Positions 17,001-26,088 of a stretch of DNA of 64,000 bases are shown here, piece by piece. Position 1 is the stretch's first letter. Every line of letters starts with the position of its first letter. The notes under the pieces are model-generated. The model had not been told where the DNA came from. It ran no database searches and worked only from the letters and a program-made list of their open reading frames with translations. Origin of the DNA: Oceanicella sp. SM1341 (GTDB taxonomy: Bacteria > Pseudomonadota > Alphaproteobacteria > Rhodobacterales > Rhodobacteraceae); assembly GCF_003448965.1 (NCBI RefSeq), contig NZ_QRGC01000022.1, positions 35,505-99,504 of the forward strand, written 5' to 3'. The position numbers were made by a program, and so were the translations under genes.

Positions 17001-18242
17001 ATGGCGAGCGACCTCTCACATTCCCAGGCTCCGCAGGCGGAGACGGTCTTCGACCGCACCCGCAAGCTGTTCCACATGCCCGAGGGGGTGATCTACCTCG
17101 ACGGCAACTCGCTGGGGCCCATGCCGCTCGCGGCCACCGACGCGCTGCAGCGCGCGGCGAAGGACGAGTGGGCCGGGATGCTCATCCGCGGCTGGAACGA
17201 TGCGGACTGGATCGGCCTGCCGGAGCGCGTGGCCGCCCGTATCGCACCGCTGATCGGGGCAGACCCCGCCTCGGTGATGGTGGGTGACACGACCTCGGTG
17301 AACCTGTTCAAGGTGCTCTCCGCCGCGCTCGCGGCCCGGCCGGGGCGGAAGGTGATCCTGTCGGATTCCGGCAATTTCCCCACCGATCTCTACATCGCCC
17401 AGGGGCTCATCGGCGCGCTGGGGCAGGGGCATGAGCTGCGCACCGTCTCCCACGCGGAGATGGAAGCGGCGGTGGACGCGGCGGGCCAGGACCTCGCCGT
17501 GCTCATGCTCACCCACACCGACTACCGCACCGGCGAGCTCTACGACATGGCGGCGATGACCGCCCGGGCCCAGGGCCTCGGCGCGCTCACCGTCTGGGAC
17601 CTCGCGCATTCCGCCGGCGCGCTGCCGGTGGAACTCGACGCCTGCAACGCCGATTTCGCCATCGGCTGCGGCTACAAGTATCTCAACGGCGGCCCCGGCG
17701 CGCCGGCCTTCGTCTATATCGCGCCCCGCCTCCAGGAGAGCGTGGCGCCGGCGCTCTCGGGCTGGATGGGCCATGCCGCCCCCTTCGCCTTCGAGCATGA
17801 CTACCGGCCCTCGGCCGGCGTGGGGCGTATGCGCGTCGGCACGCCGCCGATCCTGGCGCTCTCGGCGCTCGAGGCGGCGCTGGAGGCCTGGGAGGGCGTG
17901 TCGATCCACGAGGTGCGGGCGAAATCCATCGCGCTCTGCGAGCTGTTCATCGAACTGGTGGAGGCGCGCTGCCCGGAACTGGAGCTGGTGACCCCGCGCG
18001 AGGCGGAGCGGCGCGGCAGCCAGGTGTCGTTCCGCTTCCACGAGGGCTACGCTGCCATGCAGGCGCTCATCGCCCGCGGCGTGATCGGCGATTTCCGCGC
18101 GCCCGACGTGATGCGCTTCGGCTTCACCCCGCTCTACATCGGCGAGGCAGAGGTGCGCGGCGCTGTCGACATCCTCGGCGAGATCATGGACAAGCGGCTG
18201 TGGGACAACGAGATTTACCGCAAGAAAGCCAAGGTCACCTGA
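17001..18242 (+). CDS. kynU: Kynureninase
   Basis: The 413-residue PLP enzyme (aspartate aminotransferase superfamily) cleaves kynurenine to anthranilate and alanine. It opens with VIYLDGNSLGPMP; the cofactor-contact segment is VWDLAHSAGALPVELD and the Schiff-base Lys is K226 in GCGYKYLNGGPGAP. Length is normal. GGAG lies 8 bases before the ATG. With kynA it supplies the tryptophan-to-anthranilate branch. The downstream dehydratase, dehydrogenase and TRAP genes follow in the same direction. Confidence 0.96.
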   Translation: MASDLSHSQAPQAETVFDRTRKLFHMPEGVIYLDGNSLGPMPLAATDALQRAAKDEWAGMLIRGWNDADWIGLPERVAARIAPLIGADPASVMVGDTTSVNLFKVLSAALAARPGRKVILSDSGNFPTDLYIAQGLIGALGQGHELRTVSHAEMEAAVDAAGQDLAVLMLTHTDYRTGELYDMAAMTARAQGLGALTVWDLAHSAGALPVELDACNADFAIGCGYKYLNGGPGAPAFVYIAPRLQESVAPALSGWMGHAAPFAFEHDYRPSAGVGRMRVGTPPILALSALEAALEAWEGVSIHEVRAKSIALCELFIELVEARCPELELVTPREAERRGSQVSFRFHEGYAAMQALIARGVIGDFRAPDVMRFGFTPLYIGEAEVRGAVDILGEIMDKRLWDNEIYRKKAKVT

Positions 18243-18274
18243 AAGGGCCGGCGCGACAGGAGGGGGACAGGGAC

Positions 18275-19996
18275 ATGACAGAGACGAAGAACGCACCGCT
18301 GCGCTCACGCATCACGGTCGAGGGGCTCGACCGCACGCCGCACCGCGCCTTCATGCGCGGCATGGGGCTCGACGACGAGGCGATGGCCAAGCCCATCATC
18401 GGCGTGGTGACCACTTTCGGCGAGATCACGCCCTGCAACGGCAACCTCGACATCCAGGCCCGCGACGCGAGCCAGGGCATCTCCGAGGGCGGCGGCACGC
18501 CGCGCAACTTCACCACCATCTCGGTCTCCGACGGCATCTCGATGAACCACCAGGGTATGAAATGCTCGCTGATGTCGCGCGAGCTGATCGCCGATTCGGT
18601 GGAACTGGTGATGCGCGGCCACGCCTATGACGGGCTGGTGGCCTTCGGCGGCTGCGACAAGAACCTGCCGGCGATGATGATGGCCATCGTGCGCATGAAC
18701 GCGCCGGCGGCCTTCGTCTTCGGCGGTGCTGCGCTGGTGGGCGAGTGGGAGGGGGGCGATGTCTCCATCCTCACCGCCTACGAGGGCGCGGGCAAGGTGA
18801 TGACCGGCGAGATGACCGAGGAGAGCCTCGCGAAGCTCGAGCGCGTGGCCCTGCCCACCATCGGCTCCTGCCCGGGCCAGTTCACGGCGAACACGATGGC
18901 GATGGTCTCCGAGGTGCTGGGCCTCGCGCCCATGGGCTCGGCCATGCTGCCGGCGGTCCACCCCGACCGCCGCGGCCTCGCGCGCCGCGCCGGCCGGCTG
19001 GTGGCCGATATCGTGCAGGGCGGCGGGCCGCTGCCGCGCGAGTGCATCACCCGCGCGAGCCTGGAGAACGCCTGCGCCATCGTGGCCGCCACCGGCGGCT
19101 CGACCAACGCGGCGCTGCACCTGCCCGCCATCGCCAACGAGGCCGGCATCCGCTTCACGCTGGAAGACGCCGCGGCGGTGTTCGAGCGCACGCCGCTGAT
19201 CGGCAACCTGCAGCCCGGCGGCAAGTATTTCGCCCAGCACGTCCACCGCATCGGCGGCACCGCCGTGATCGTGAAGGAGCTGATCCGCGGCGGCGTGATC
19301 GACGGCTCGACCATCACCGTCACCGGCCGCACGCTGGCCGAGGAAGTGGCCGACGCCCCGGCGCCCGACGGCGATGTGGTGCGCTCCGTCGATAACCCGA
19401 TCTCGCCCTGGGGCGGGGTGATCGTGCTCAAGGGCAACCTCGCCCCCGACGGCGCGCTCATCAAGGTGGCCGGCCTGCGCGTGCTCACCCACGAGGGCCC
19501 GGCCCGGGTGTTCGAGAGCGAGGAGGCCGCGATGAAGGCCATCCGCGCCCGCGCCTACAAGGAGGGCGACGTGATCATCATCCGCAACGAGGGCCCGAAG
19601 GGCGGCCCCGGCATGCGCGAGATGCTCGGGCCCACCGCCGTGATCTACGGGCAGGGCATGGGCGAGAAGGTGGCACTGATCACCGACGGTCGCTTCTCCG
19701 GCGCCTCGCGCGGCATGTGCATCGGCTACGTGAGCCCGGAGGCCGCGGTGGGCGGCCCGCTGGGCCTCGTGCGCGAGGGCGACCCGATCCGGGTCGATTG
19801 CAACGCGCGCACCATGGAGCTGCTGCTGCCCGAGGAAGAGATCGCGGCGCGCAAGGCGGCCTTCACCCCGCTGCCGCGGCCCTACCGGCTCTCGGGGGCC
19901 ATGCAGAAATACGCCGCCCAGGTGGGCTCGGCCCATCTCGGCGCCGTGACCCATGACGGCGACGCCGAATGGCCGCTCGAGGTGCCCGACGCATGA
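18275..19996 (+). CDS. Dihydroxy-acid dehydratase-family protein (IlvD/Edd)
   Basis: The 573-residue Fe-S dehydratase removes water from a 2,3-dihydroxy acid or sugar acid. The cluster cysteines are in ITPCNGNLD, GGCDKNLPAMM and GSCPGQFTANTM. The PCN type differs from the E. coli-like IlvD pattern, and catalytic GRFSGASRG is kept. Its place between kynU and a hydroxyisobutyrate dehydrogenase-like gene inside a MarR-controlled island argues for a catabolic paralogue rather than the housekeeping valine enzyme, though that is not certain. The start at 18275 follows GGAGGGGGACAGG. Confidence 0.85.
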   Translation: MTETKNAPLRSRITVEGLDRTPHRAFMRGMGLDDEAMAKPIIGVVTTFGEITPCNGNLDIQARDASQGISEGGGTPRNFTTISVSDGISMNHQGMKCSLMSRELIADSVELVMRGHAYDGLVAFGGCDKNLPAMMMAIVRMNAPAAFVFGGAALVGEWEGGDVSILTAYEGAGKVMTGEMTEESLAKLERVALPTIGSCPGQFTANTMAMVSEVLGLAPMGSAMLPAVHPDRRGLARRAGRLVADIVQGGGPLPRECITRASLENACAIVAATGGSTNAALHLPAIANEAGIRFTLEDAAAVFERTPLIGNLQPGGKYFAQHVHRIGGTAVIVKELIRGGVIDGSTITVTGRTLAEEVADAPAPDGDVVRSVDNPISPWGGVIVLKGNLAPDGALIKVAGLRVLTHEGPARVFESEEAAMKAIRARAYKEGDVIIIRNEGPKGGPGMREMLGPTAVIYGQGMGEKVALITDGRFSGASRGMCIGYVSPEAAVGGPLGLVREGDPIRVDCNARTMELLLPEEEIAARKAAFTPLPRPYRLSGAMQKYAAQVGSAHLGAVTHDGDAEWPLEVPDA

Positions 19997-20868
19997 GGAT
20001 CGCCTTTCTCGGACTGGGGCTGATGGGTGCCCCGATGGCGCTGAACCTCGTGCAGGCGGGGCACGCGCTCTCGGTGTGGAACCGATCGGCGGGCAAGGCC
20101 GCGCCGCTGGCCGAAGCCGGCGCGCGGGTGGCCGACACCCCGGCCGCCGCGGCGGAAGGGGCGGAGCTGCTCTGCCTGTGCATGACCGACGCGAAGGCGG
20201 TGGAGGCGGTGGCCTTCGGCGAGGGCGGCCTCGCCGGTGCGGCACGCGGCCTCACGCTGGTGGATTTCTCCTCCGTCGACCCGGAGAAGACCCGCGCACT
20301 CGCCGCCCGCTGGGCGGAGGAGACCGGGGGAGAGTGGATCGACGCGCCGGTCTCCGGCGGCGTGCCGGCGGCCGAAGCCGGTACGCTCACCATCATGGCC
20401 GGCGGCACGGAGGCCGGCTTTGCCGCGGCACGGCCGGCGCTCGAGGCGGTTTCGGCCCGGGCGACGCTGATGGGCCCGGTGGGCGCGGGGCAGGCGACCA
20501 AGCTCGCCAACCAGATCATCGCCGGCTGCACCATGGCCATCGTGGCCGAGGCCGTGGCCTTCGCCGAGGCGAACGGCATCGACGCGACGCGCCTCGCGCC
20601 CGCCCTGCAGGGCGGTTTCGCGGATTCGAAGCCCTTCCAGATCTTCGGGCCGCGCATGGCCGCCCGGGTGCACGAGCCGGTCTACGGCACCTCGCGCATG
20701 ATGCTCAAGGACCTCGACACGGTGCGCGAGGCGGCGAAATCCGCCGGTGCGCTGCTGCCGATGACCTCGACCGCCGCCGAGCTGCTGCGCGCCACCGGCC
20801 TGCGCGACGGGCTCGATCGCGACATCTCGGCGCTGATCGAGGTGTTTGCCGGCCCGAAGGCGGGCTGA
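19993..20868 (+). CDS. NAD(P)-dependent 3-hydroxyisobutyrate dehydrogenase-family enzyme
   Basis: The 291-residue beta-hydroxyacid dehydrogenase has the coenzyme loop FLGLGLMGAPMALNLVQAG, substrate motif DAPVSGGVPAAEAGTL and catalytic Lys in GAGQATKLANQ. It probably reduces or oxidises a hydroxy acid or semialdehyde made by the overlapping dehydratase gene (ATGA overlap). GLYR, tartronate semialdehyde reductase and HIBADH cannot be separated by eye. Confidence 0.87.
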   Translation: MRIAFLGLGLMGAPMALNLVQAGHALSVWNRSAGKAAPLAEAGARVADTPAAAAEGAELLCLCMTDAKAVEAVAFGEGGLAGAARGLTLVDFSSVDPEKTRALAARWAEETGGEWIDAPVSGGVPAAEAGTLTIMAGGTEAGFAAARPALEAVSARATLMGPVGAGQATKLANQIIAGCTMAIVAEAVAFAEANGIDATRLAPALQGGFADSKPFQIFGPRMAARVHEPVYGTSRMMLKDLDTVREAAKSAGALLPMTSTAAELLRATGLRDGLDRDISALIEVFAGPKAG

Positions 20869-20870
20869 GG

Positions 20871-20933
20871 CCCCGGGCGCGCCCGGGGGAGCCGGCCCCC
20901 GGGCCGGCCACGAAGGCGCCCCGCGCGGGGCGC
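20871..20933 (+). other. Three consecutive GC hairpins before the second TRAP set
   Basis: Perfect inverted repeats occur at 20871-20888 (CCCCGGGC/GCCCGGGG), 20891-20908 (GCCGGCCC/GGGCCGGC) and 20916-20933 (GCGCCCC/GGGGCGC). They fill the 142-bp gap between the dehydrogenase and TRAP genes. An RNA-processing or attenuation role is plausible; no U-tract follows. Confidence 0.5.
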
Positions 20934-21010
20934 ACGCCGGGCTGGAAGGCCTGCAACAATACCTGTCCGCGGCCAGCGCGCCGCGGGGTCCCACAAGGAG
21001 GTGTCTGACG

Positions 21011-21541
21011 TTGAGCGGAAACCCTGATCCGGACGATGACGGCCTCGCCCCGGTGCACCTGGGCGCGGAGCCCGGTCTCGGCCCCGTCGCCATCGTGCTG
21101 AAACTGTTCGTGGCCCTCGTGGTCCTGTTCCTCGCGGTGCTCACCTGCGTGGACGTGACCGGGCGCTATTTCTTCAACAGCCCCGTGGCGGGCGCCTCCG
21201 AGCTCACCCAGTTCGGCATGGGCCTGCTGATCTTCGGCGGCCTGCCGCTGGTCACGGCGCGGCGCGAGCACGTGAGCATCGACCTGCTCGACATCATCGT
21301 GGGCGTGAAGGCGCAGACGCTGCAGAGCGTGGTGATGCTGATCACCTCGCTGGCCGGGCTCGGGCTGATGGCCTGGCAGCTCTGGGTGAAGGGCAACGCG
21401 CTCGCCCGCTACTCCGACACCTCGATCTTCCTGGGCGTGCCGCTCGCGCCCTTCGCCTGGTTCATGAGCGTGATGGCCGGCCTTGCCGTGATCGCGCTGC
21501 TCGTGCAGATCGTGCTGCGCCTCGGAGGCCGCAATGCTTGA
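21011..21541 (+). CDS. TRAP transporter small permease (DctQ type), TTG start
   Basis: About 176 residues with four membrane helices, including VDVTGRYFFNSPVAGASELTQ in the DctQ first loop (split as VDVTGRYFFNS and GASELTQFGMGL). The proposed start is TTG at 21011 because the strong AAGGAGGTG lies 9 bases upstream and no suitable ATG or GTG exists nearby. The acidic N-terminus (NPDPDDDG) is cytoplasmic. It overlaps the large permease gene by 8 bp. Unlike the first TRAP set, the binding-protein gene comes last here. Confidence 0.85.
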   Translation: MSGNPDPDDDGLAPVHLGAEPGLGPVAIVLKLFVALVVLFLAVLTCVDVTGRYFFNSPVAGASELTQFGMGLLIFGGLPLVTARREHVSIDLLDIIVGVKAQTLQSVVMLITSLAGLGLMAWQLWVKGNALARYSDTSIFLGVPLAPFAWFMSVMAGLAVIALLVQIVLRLGGRNA

Positions 21542-22823
21542 GACCCTCTACGGCTTCCTCGTCGTCTTCGGCCTGCTGATGCTCGGCGCGCCCATCGCCT
21601 TCGGCATGGCGCTGGTGGGCTTCGGCGGCTTCGCGCTCATCGTGGGGGTGAACCCCTCGCTCGCGATGCTCGGCCAGATCGCCTACGAGACCACGATGAG
21701 CGACTCGCTCTCGGTGGTGCCGCTGTTCATCCTGATGGGCAACCTGATCACCCGCGCCGGCCTCTCCCGCGCGCTGTTCGACTTCGCCAACGCCTTCCTC
21801 GGCCATCACCGCGGCGGGCTCGCCATGGCGACCGTGGTGGCCTGCGGCGGGTTCGCGGCGGTCTCCGGCTCGTCCATGGCGACCTCGGCGACGATGTCGA
21901 AGGTGGCCATCCCCTCCATGCGGCGGTTCAACTACGCGGATTCGCTGGCCGCCGGCTCCATCGCGGCGGGGGGCACGCTCGGCATCCTCATCCCGCCCTC
22001 GGTGATCCTGGTGCTCTACGGCACGCTCACCTCCACCGATATCGGCACGCTCTTCGTGGCCGGCGTGCTGCCGGGCATCGTGGGCATGCTGTTCTACATC
22101 GGCGCCGTGCAGGTGGCGACGCGGCTGAACCCGGAGAGCGGCCCGCGCGGCGCGCGGGCCGGCTGGCCCGAGCGGCTCACCGCCTTCTCGCGCATCTGGG
22201 GCGTGGCGGTGCTGTTCGCGCTGGTGATGGGCGGCATCTATTTCGGCATCTTCACCCCCACCGAGGCTGCCGGCATCGGCGCGGGCGGCGCCTTCCTCTT
22301 CGCGCTGCTGCGCGGCGGGCTGACCTTGCGCAAGCTCTACGAGGTGCTGGTGGAGACGGCGATCACCTCCACGATGATGTTCGTGCTGCTGATCGGGGCG
22401 ATCCTGTTCTCCAACTTCATCAACGTGGCCGGCCTGCCGCGCGAGCTCTCGGCGCTGATCGCCGGCACCGAGGCGCCGCCGCTGGTGATCCTGGTGATCA
22501 TCCTCGCGATCTACATCGCCCTCGGCTGCGTGCTGGAGAGCCTGTCGATGATGCTGCTCACGGTGCCGATCTTCTTCCCGATCATCCAGCAACTCGGCTT
22601 CGATCCGGTGTGGTTCGGCATCATCGTGGTGATCGTGATCGAGATCTCGCTCATCACCCCGCCCATCGGCATGAACGCCTTCGTGCTGCGCGCCACGCTG
22701 CCGGACATTCCGATCCAGACCATCTTCCGGGGGCTGGCGCCGTTCATCCTGGCGGATATCCTGCGCCTTGCCCTCCTGGTGCTGGTGCCCTGGGTCACGC
22801 TGTTCCTGCCCTCGCTCATGTGA
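21534..22823 (+). CDS. TRAP transporter large permease (DctM type)
   Basis: The 429-residue, roughly 12-helix carrier has the DctM motifs VVACGGFAAVSGSSMATSAT and GTLGILIPPSVILVLYG, and GCVLESLSMMLLTVPIFFP in the second half. It pairs with the preceding small permease and the binding protein that follows after 51 bp. The family suggests a carboxylate-type substrate; identity is unknown. Confidence 0.93.
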   Translation: MLETLYGFLVVFGLLMLGAPIAFGMALVGFGGFALIVGVNPSLAMLGQIAYETTMSDSLSVVPLFILMGNLITRAGLSRALFDFANAFLGHHRGGLAMATVVACGGFAAVSGSSMATSATMSKVAIPSMRRFNYADSLAAGSIAAGGTLGILIPPSVILVLYGTLTSTDIGTLFVAGVLPGIVGMLFYIGAVQVATRLNPESGPRGARAGWPERLTAFSRIWGVAVLFALVMGGIYFGIFTPTEAAGIGAGGAFLFALLRGGLTLRKLYEVLVETAITSTMMFVLLIGAILFSNFINVAGLPRELSALIAGTEAPPLVILVIILAIYIALGCVLESLSMMLLTVPIFFPIIQQLGFDPVWFGIIVVIVIEISLITPPIGMNAFVLRATLPDIPIQTIFRGLAPFILADILRLALLVLVPWVTLFLPSLM

Positions 22824-22874
22824 GCGGGGGCCAATTCAAAAAGAAACGTCGACATCCAACAGAAAGGTAACTCC

Positions 22875-23909
22875 ATGTTCACGAGACGCAGTCTCCTGGG
22901 CGGGCTCGCGGCCCTGGCCACCCTGACCGCCGGCGTGGCCAACGCCGAGACGGTGCTCCGCTTCTCCAACTGGGTGCCGATGACGCACCCGCTCTCCTCC
23001 GACGTGATGGTCCCCTGGGCCAAGGAGGTGGAGGAAGCTACCGACGGGCGGATCAAGATCGAGTTCGTCAGCCCGCTCGGCGCGCCGCCGGCGCATCTCG
23101 ACATCGCGCTCAACGGCATCGCCGACATCACCTTCATCGTGCATTCCTACACCTCCGACCGCTTCCCGCTGATGGAGCTGGGCGAGCTGCCCTTCGTGGC
23201 GCCCGACAGCCGCACCGCCTCTCTCGCCTTCTGGGACACGTACGAGAAGTTCATCGAGGGGGCGCATGAGCACCGCGGCGTGCACCTGCTGGGCGCCTGG
23301 GGCCACGGCCCGGCGCATCTCTTCACCGGCTCGAAGGAGATCACCTCGCTCGACGATCTCTCGGGCATGAAGATCCGCGTCGCGGGCGGCATGTCGAAGA
23401 ACGCCGGCGAGGGGCTGGGCGTGGTGCCGTTCTTCGCGCCTTCCAGCCAGAGCTACGAGGTGATCTCGAAGGGTGTCGCCGACGGCATCCTCTTCCCCAC
23501 CGAGAGTGTCTACAACTTCAAGATCGGCCCGGCGATCAAGTACGCGCTGAAGGTGCCGGGCGGGCTCTACCGCTCCGTGCAGGGCATCATCATGAACGAG
23601 GGCGTCTGGGACGGTCTCTCCGACGAGGACAAGGAAGCGATCAACTCGGTCTCCGGCAAGCACCTCGCCGCGCTCGCCGCCACGATGTGGGACACCCAGG
23701 ACGCCCTGGGCGAGGAAGAGCTTACCAAGGCCGGAACCAAGTTCACCACCGCCTCCGGCGAGATGCTCGAGGCGATCCACGCGAAACTCGAGCCCTACAC
23801 CGAGGCCTGGCTCGACGCCGGCAACGGCGACATCGACCGCAAGGCGGCCTACGACTACTTCCTCGAGCGCATCGCCTACTACGAGGAAAACCCGGAAGCG
23901 GAAGACTGA
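22875..23909 (+). CDS. TRAP transporter substrate-binding protein (DctP type), Tat-like signal
   Basis: The 344-residue periplasmic binding protein begins MFTRRSLLGG, a twin-arginine-like start, then a hydrophobic stretch with cleavage near ANA-ETV. The ligand Arg lies in LSGMKIRVAGGMSK. It shares little sequence with the first TRAP binding protein, so the two sets probably take different solutes. A good terminator follows 29 bp after the stop. Confidence 0.9.
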   Translation: MFTRRSLLGGLAALATLTAGVANAETVLRFSNWVPMTHPLSSDVMVPWAKEVEEATDGRIKIEFVSPLGAPPAHLDIALNGIADITFIVHSYTSDRFPLMELGELPFVAPDSRTASLAFWDTYEKFIEGAHEHRGVHLLGAWGHGPAHLFTGSKEITSLDDLSGMKIRVAGGMSKNAGEGLGVVPFFAPSSQSYEVISKGVADGILFPTESVYNFKIGPAIKYALKVPGGLYRSVQGIIMNEGVWDGLSDEDKEAINSVSGKHLAALAATMWDTQDALGEEELTKAGTKFTTASGEMLEAIHAKLEPYTEAWLDAGNGDIDRKAAYDYFLERIAYYEENPEAED

Positions 23910-23937
23910 TCCGTTCCCGCGTTCCGTGATAGACAGG

Positions 23938-23964
23938 CCCCGGACCCCGCGTCCGGGGTCTTTT
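23938..23964 (+). terminator. Rho-independent terminator after the second TRAP set
   Basis: The stem CCCCGGA/TCCGGGG with a 7-nt loop is followed by TCTTTTG. It is the clearest intrinsic terminator in the window and marks the end of the kynU-dehydratase-TRAP transcript. Confidence 0.85.
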
Positions 23965-23976
23965 GTTCGAAAGCAT

Positions 23977-24588
23977 ATGCCACCAGAAGTTCTGCGGAGA
24001 TGGGAGGCCGGCGTGCCTGAGGACTACTCGGATGGGAATTGCAGGTATCAAGCTCGGGCGCAGCCGTTTCTGGGCGCCATTGCGTTGGCAGTGCGTGATG
24101 ACCGGGCCGTTATTCCCTTTCTGTTGCTCGGCACACCCTTCTTTGCCGAATATGCGGAGGCGTTACCGCTATGGCAGGAGCAATGGCTGCGAAGAGACCC
24201 TGCTAACAGCATGAAATGTCCATTCTGGTCGAACTACTGGTACGAACCCTGCCCAGGGTGCACATGCCGGTCGAACGATTCCGTCTCGATGGAAATTGAT
24301 GCGATGTTCTTTTTGCGCGCCCCCAGCGGGCGGACGCTCGCAGTTCACGTCGAAATGAAGCGGGACGCTGAAGTATTCAGCTTGGGCCAGGCTGAAGCCT
24401 ATCGACCGCGAGCGGAGTGCTTTCAAGCAGATCGAAGGCCTCGCAAAGGGCTGCTTCCGCATGAAGATTTTATTACCGTCCTCTTCTGTGGAACCGGCAC
24501 GGATCTCGCACGGGCTGCGCGGCATTTCGATCGTGTCATCACGCATGGCGAAGCGCATCGCCAAATCGCATCATATCCGATGCGGTAG
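23977..24588 (+). CDS. Unknown protein with PD-(D/E)XK nuclease-like pattern, base composition unlike neighbours
   Basis: The 203-residue protein is not one I recognise by family. It has EIDAMFF, then LAVHVEMKRD, then GQAEAY, which fits the D...ExK...QxxxY order of RecB-type PD-(D/E)XK nucleases. A Cys cluster PCPGCTC lies before it. The gene is visibly less GC-rich than its neighbours and uses rarer codons, suggesting later acquisition. The start at 23977 lies just after the TRAP terminator; an earlier ATG would fall inside it. No restriction or toxin partner is adjacent. Confidence 0.55.
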   Translation: MPPEVLRRWEAGVPEDYSDGNCRYQARAQPFLGAIALAVRDDRAVIPFLLLGTPFFAEYAEALPLWQEQWLRRDPANSMKCPFWSNYWYEPCPGCTCRSNDSVSMEIDAMFFLRAPSGRTLAVHVEMKRDAEVFSLGQAEAYRPRAECFQADRRPRKGLLPHEDFITVLFCGTGTDLARAARHFDRVITHGEAHRQIASYPMR

Positions 24589-24615
24589 GCGATGGTCACA
24601 GACTGGCTGAACAGC

Positions 24616-24634
24616 GGCCCCCGGCGTCGGGGCC
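24616..24634. terminator. Hairpin between convergent nuclease-like and marR genes
   Basis: GGCCCC and GGGGCC form a 6-bp stem with a 7-nt loop. It sits just past the 3' end of the leftward marR gene. There is no U-tract on either strand. Confidence 0.35.
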
Positions 24635-24639
24635 CGCGC

Positions 24640-25125
24640 TCAGGCCCGGGCTTCGCCGAGTTTCTCGAGCGGGGGGAAGAGGGCGGCGATCTCGTCTTCG
24701 TCGAGCACGGAGAAGATGTCGGCCAGCCAGGCCTCGTGCGCGGTGGCCATGTCGGCAAACTCGGCCTCGCCCCGGGCGGTGAGGCGCACGAGGGCGGCGC
24801 GCCGGTCGCCCTCCATCGCCACGCGGATCACCAGGCCGTCGGTCACCAGCCGGTCGACGATGCCGGTCACGTTGCCGTTCGAGACCATCAGCATGCGCGA
24901 GAGGTCGCTCATCTTCAGCCCGTCGCGGGCGCGGTAGAGCGCGGCCATCACGTCGAAGCGCGGCAGGGTGGTGTTGTGGTGCAGGCGCAACCGCTCGCGC
25001 AGGTCGCCCTCCACCCGGCGGGTGGCGCGCAGCAGCCGCAGCCAGAGGCGCAGGCGGGTCTTGGCCAGGGCGCGTCCGGCGGGGTCCGGGGCGGTCCCGA
25101 TCCCGAGTTCTTTCGTCTGGGGCAA
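24640..25125 (-). CDS. MarR-family transcriptional regulator (island regulator 1)
   Basis: The 161-residue winged-helix dimeric regulator has the recognition region LKMSDLSRMLMVSNGNVTGIVDRLVTDGLVIR (residues about 70-100; key part SNGNVTGIVDRL) and the wing GDRRAALVRLT. A double TTCA-N4-TGAA operator lies 126 bp upstream of its start, which suggests autoregulation. It follows the Opp ATPase genes on the same strand. A ligand such as an aromatic acid or its CoA ester would be typical of the family. It is a strong candidate to bind the operators across the island. Confidence 0.9.
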   Translation of the reverse strand: MPQTKELGIGTAPDPAGRALAKTRLRLWLRLLRATRRVEGDLRERLRLHHNTTLPRFDVMAALYRARDGLKMSDLSRMLMVSNGNVTGIVDRLVTDGLVIRVAMEGDRRAALVRLTARGEAEFADMATAHEAWLADIFSVLDEDEIAALFPPLEKLGEARA

Positions 25126-25251
25126 GCCCGTCCTCCTCGTGTGAATGGTTTTTGTTCTTTGTCTCAGCAGGTTGCGGCCTTCGTGTGTTCCGGCGGGCGC
25201 TCTTCGTCCGCCGCGGGCTATCTACCCAGAGTGGACAAGCGGCAGGATTGA

Positions 25252-25277
25252 TTCAACCCTGAATGTTCAGGTCTGAA
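25252..25277. promoter_or_regulatory. Double TTCA-N4-TGAA operator upstream of marR 1
   Basis: Boxes TTCAACCCTGAA (25252-25263) and TTCAGGTCTGAA (25266-25277) have centres 14 bp apart and all conserved bases. The second box overlaps the last codons of the upstream ATPase gene. It is placed to control the leftward marR gene. Confidence 0.7.
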
Positions 25278-26088
25278 CCACTTCGCGCCCCAGCCAGCCG
25301 GGGTCGATTTCCGGCAGGGGGATCGCATCGATGAGCGCACGGGTATAGTCGGAGCGCGGCGCGTCGAAGAGGCGCTCGCAGGGGCCGGCCTCCACGATGC
25401 GGCCGTGCTGCAGCACGATCACCTGCGCGCAGAGCCGGCGGATCACCGAGAGGTCGTGGCTGATGAAGGCGATGGTGAGGCCCATCTCCGCCGCCAGCCG
25501 CTCCAGCAGGGTGAGCACCTGCGCCTGCGAGGAGACATCGAGGCCGGAGACGATCTCGTCGGCAAGGATGAAGCGCGGCGAGAGCGCGATGGCCCGGGCG
25601 ATGCCCACCCGCTGGCGCTGGCCGCCGGAGAGCTCGTGCGGGTAGCGCGCGGCAAAGCCCGCCGGCAGGCCCACGCGCTCCAGCGCCGCGGCCACCTCGG
25701 CCCGGCTGCCGCCGCGCCCGAAGCGCTTCATCGGCATGGCGACGATGCGCCCCACCGTGTGGCGCGGGTTGAGCGAGGACATCGGGTCCTGGAAGATCAT
25801 CTGCAGGTCGCGGCGCAGGGGGGCGAGGGCGGGCTCGGGCAGGTGGGTGATGTCCTGCCCGGCGAAGCGGATGCTGCCGCCCGTGGGTTCGAGCAGCCGC
25901 ACCAGCGCGCGGCCCAGCGTGCTCTTGCCCGAGCCGCTCTCGCCCACGATGCCGGTCACCTTTCCCTCGGGCAGGGTGAAGCTCAGCCCCTTGAGGATCT
26001 CGATGCGCGGGGCGGCGCCGATGAGCGGCTTCGCGGTCATGTCCGGCAGGGAGAGGTGGAGGTCGGTCACCTCGAAGAGATCAGCCAT
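25267..26088 (-). CDS. Peptide/opine-type ABC transporter ATPase (OppF-like)
   Basis: The 273-residue ATPase has Walker A GIVGESGSGKST, Q-loop QMIFQDPMSSLNPR, signature ELSGGQRQRV and Walker B FILADEIVSGLD, where DEI replaces the usual DEP. The switch His is in AFISHDLSV. The start at 26088 overlaps the previous ATPase gene by 8 bp; a longer N-terminus from 26121 would lie within that gene. Last gene of the Opp-type operon that runs from 31229 leftward. Confidence 0.92.
   Translation of the reverse strand: MADLFEVTDLHLSLPDMTAKPLIGAAPRIEILKGLSFTLPEGKVTGIVGESGSGKSTLGRALVRLLEPTGGSIRFAGQDITHLPEPALAPLRRDLQMIFQDPMSSLNPRHTVGRIVAMPMKRFGRGGSRAEVAAALERVGLPAGFAARYPHELSGGQRQRVGIARAIALSPRFILADEIVSGLDVSSQAQVLTLLERLAAEMGLTIAFISHDLSVIRRLCAQVIVLQHGRIVEAGPCERLFDAPRSDYTRALIDAIPLPEIDPGWLGREVVQT

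Noticed and set aside
18275..19996. Naming the dehydratase ilvD as the housekeeping valine/isoleucine enzyme
   Set aside because: Its place within a kynU-TRAP operon and its PCN-type motif make a catabolic paralogue at least as likely, so no symbol was given.
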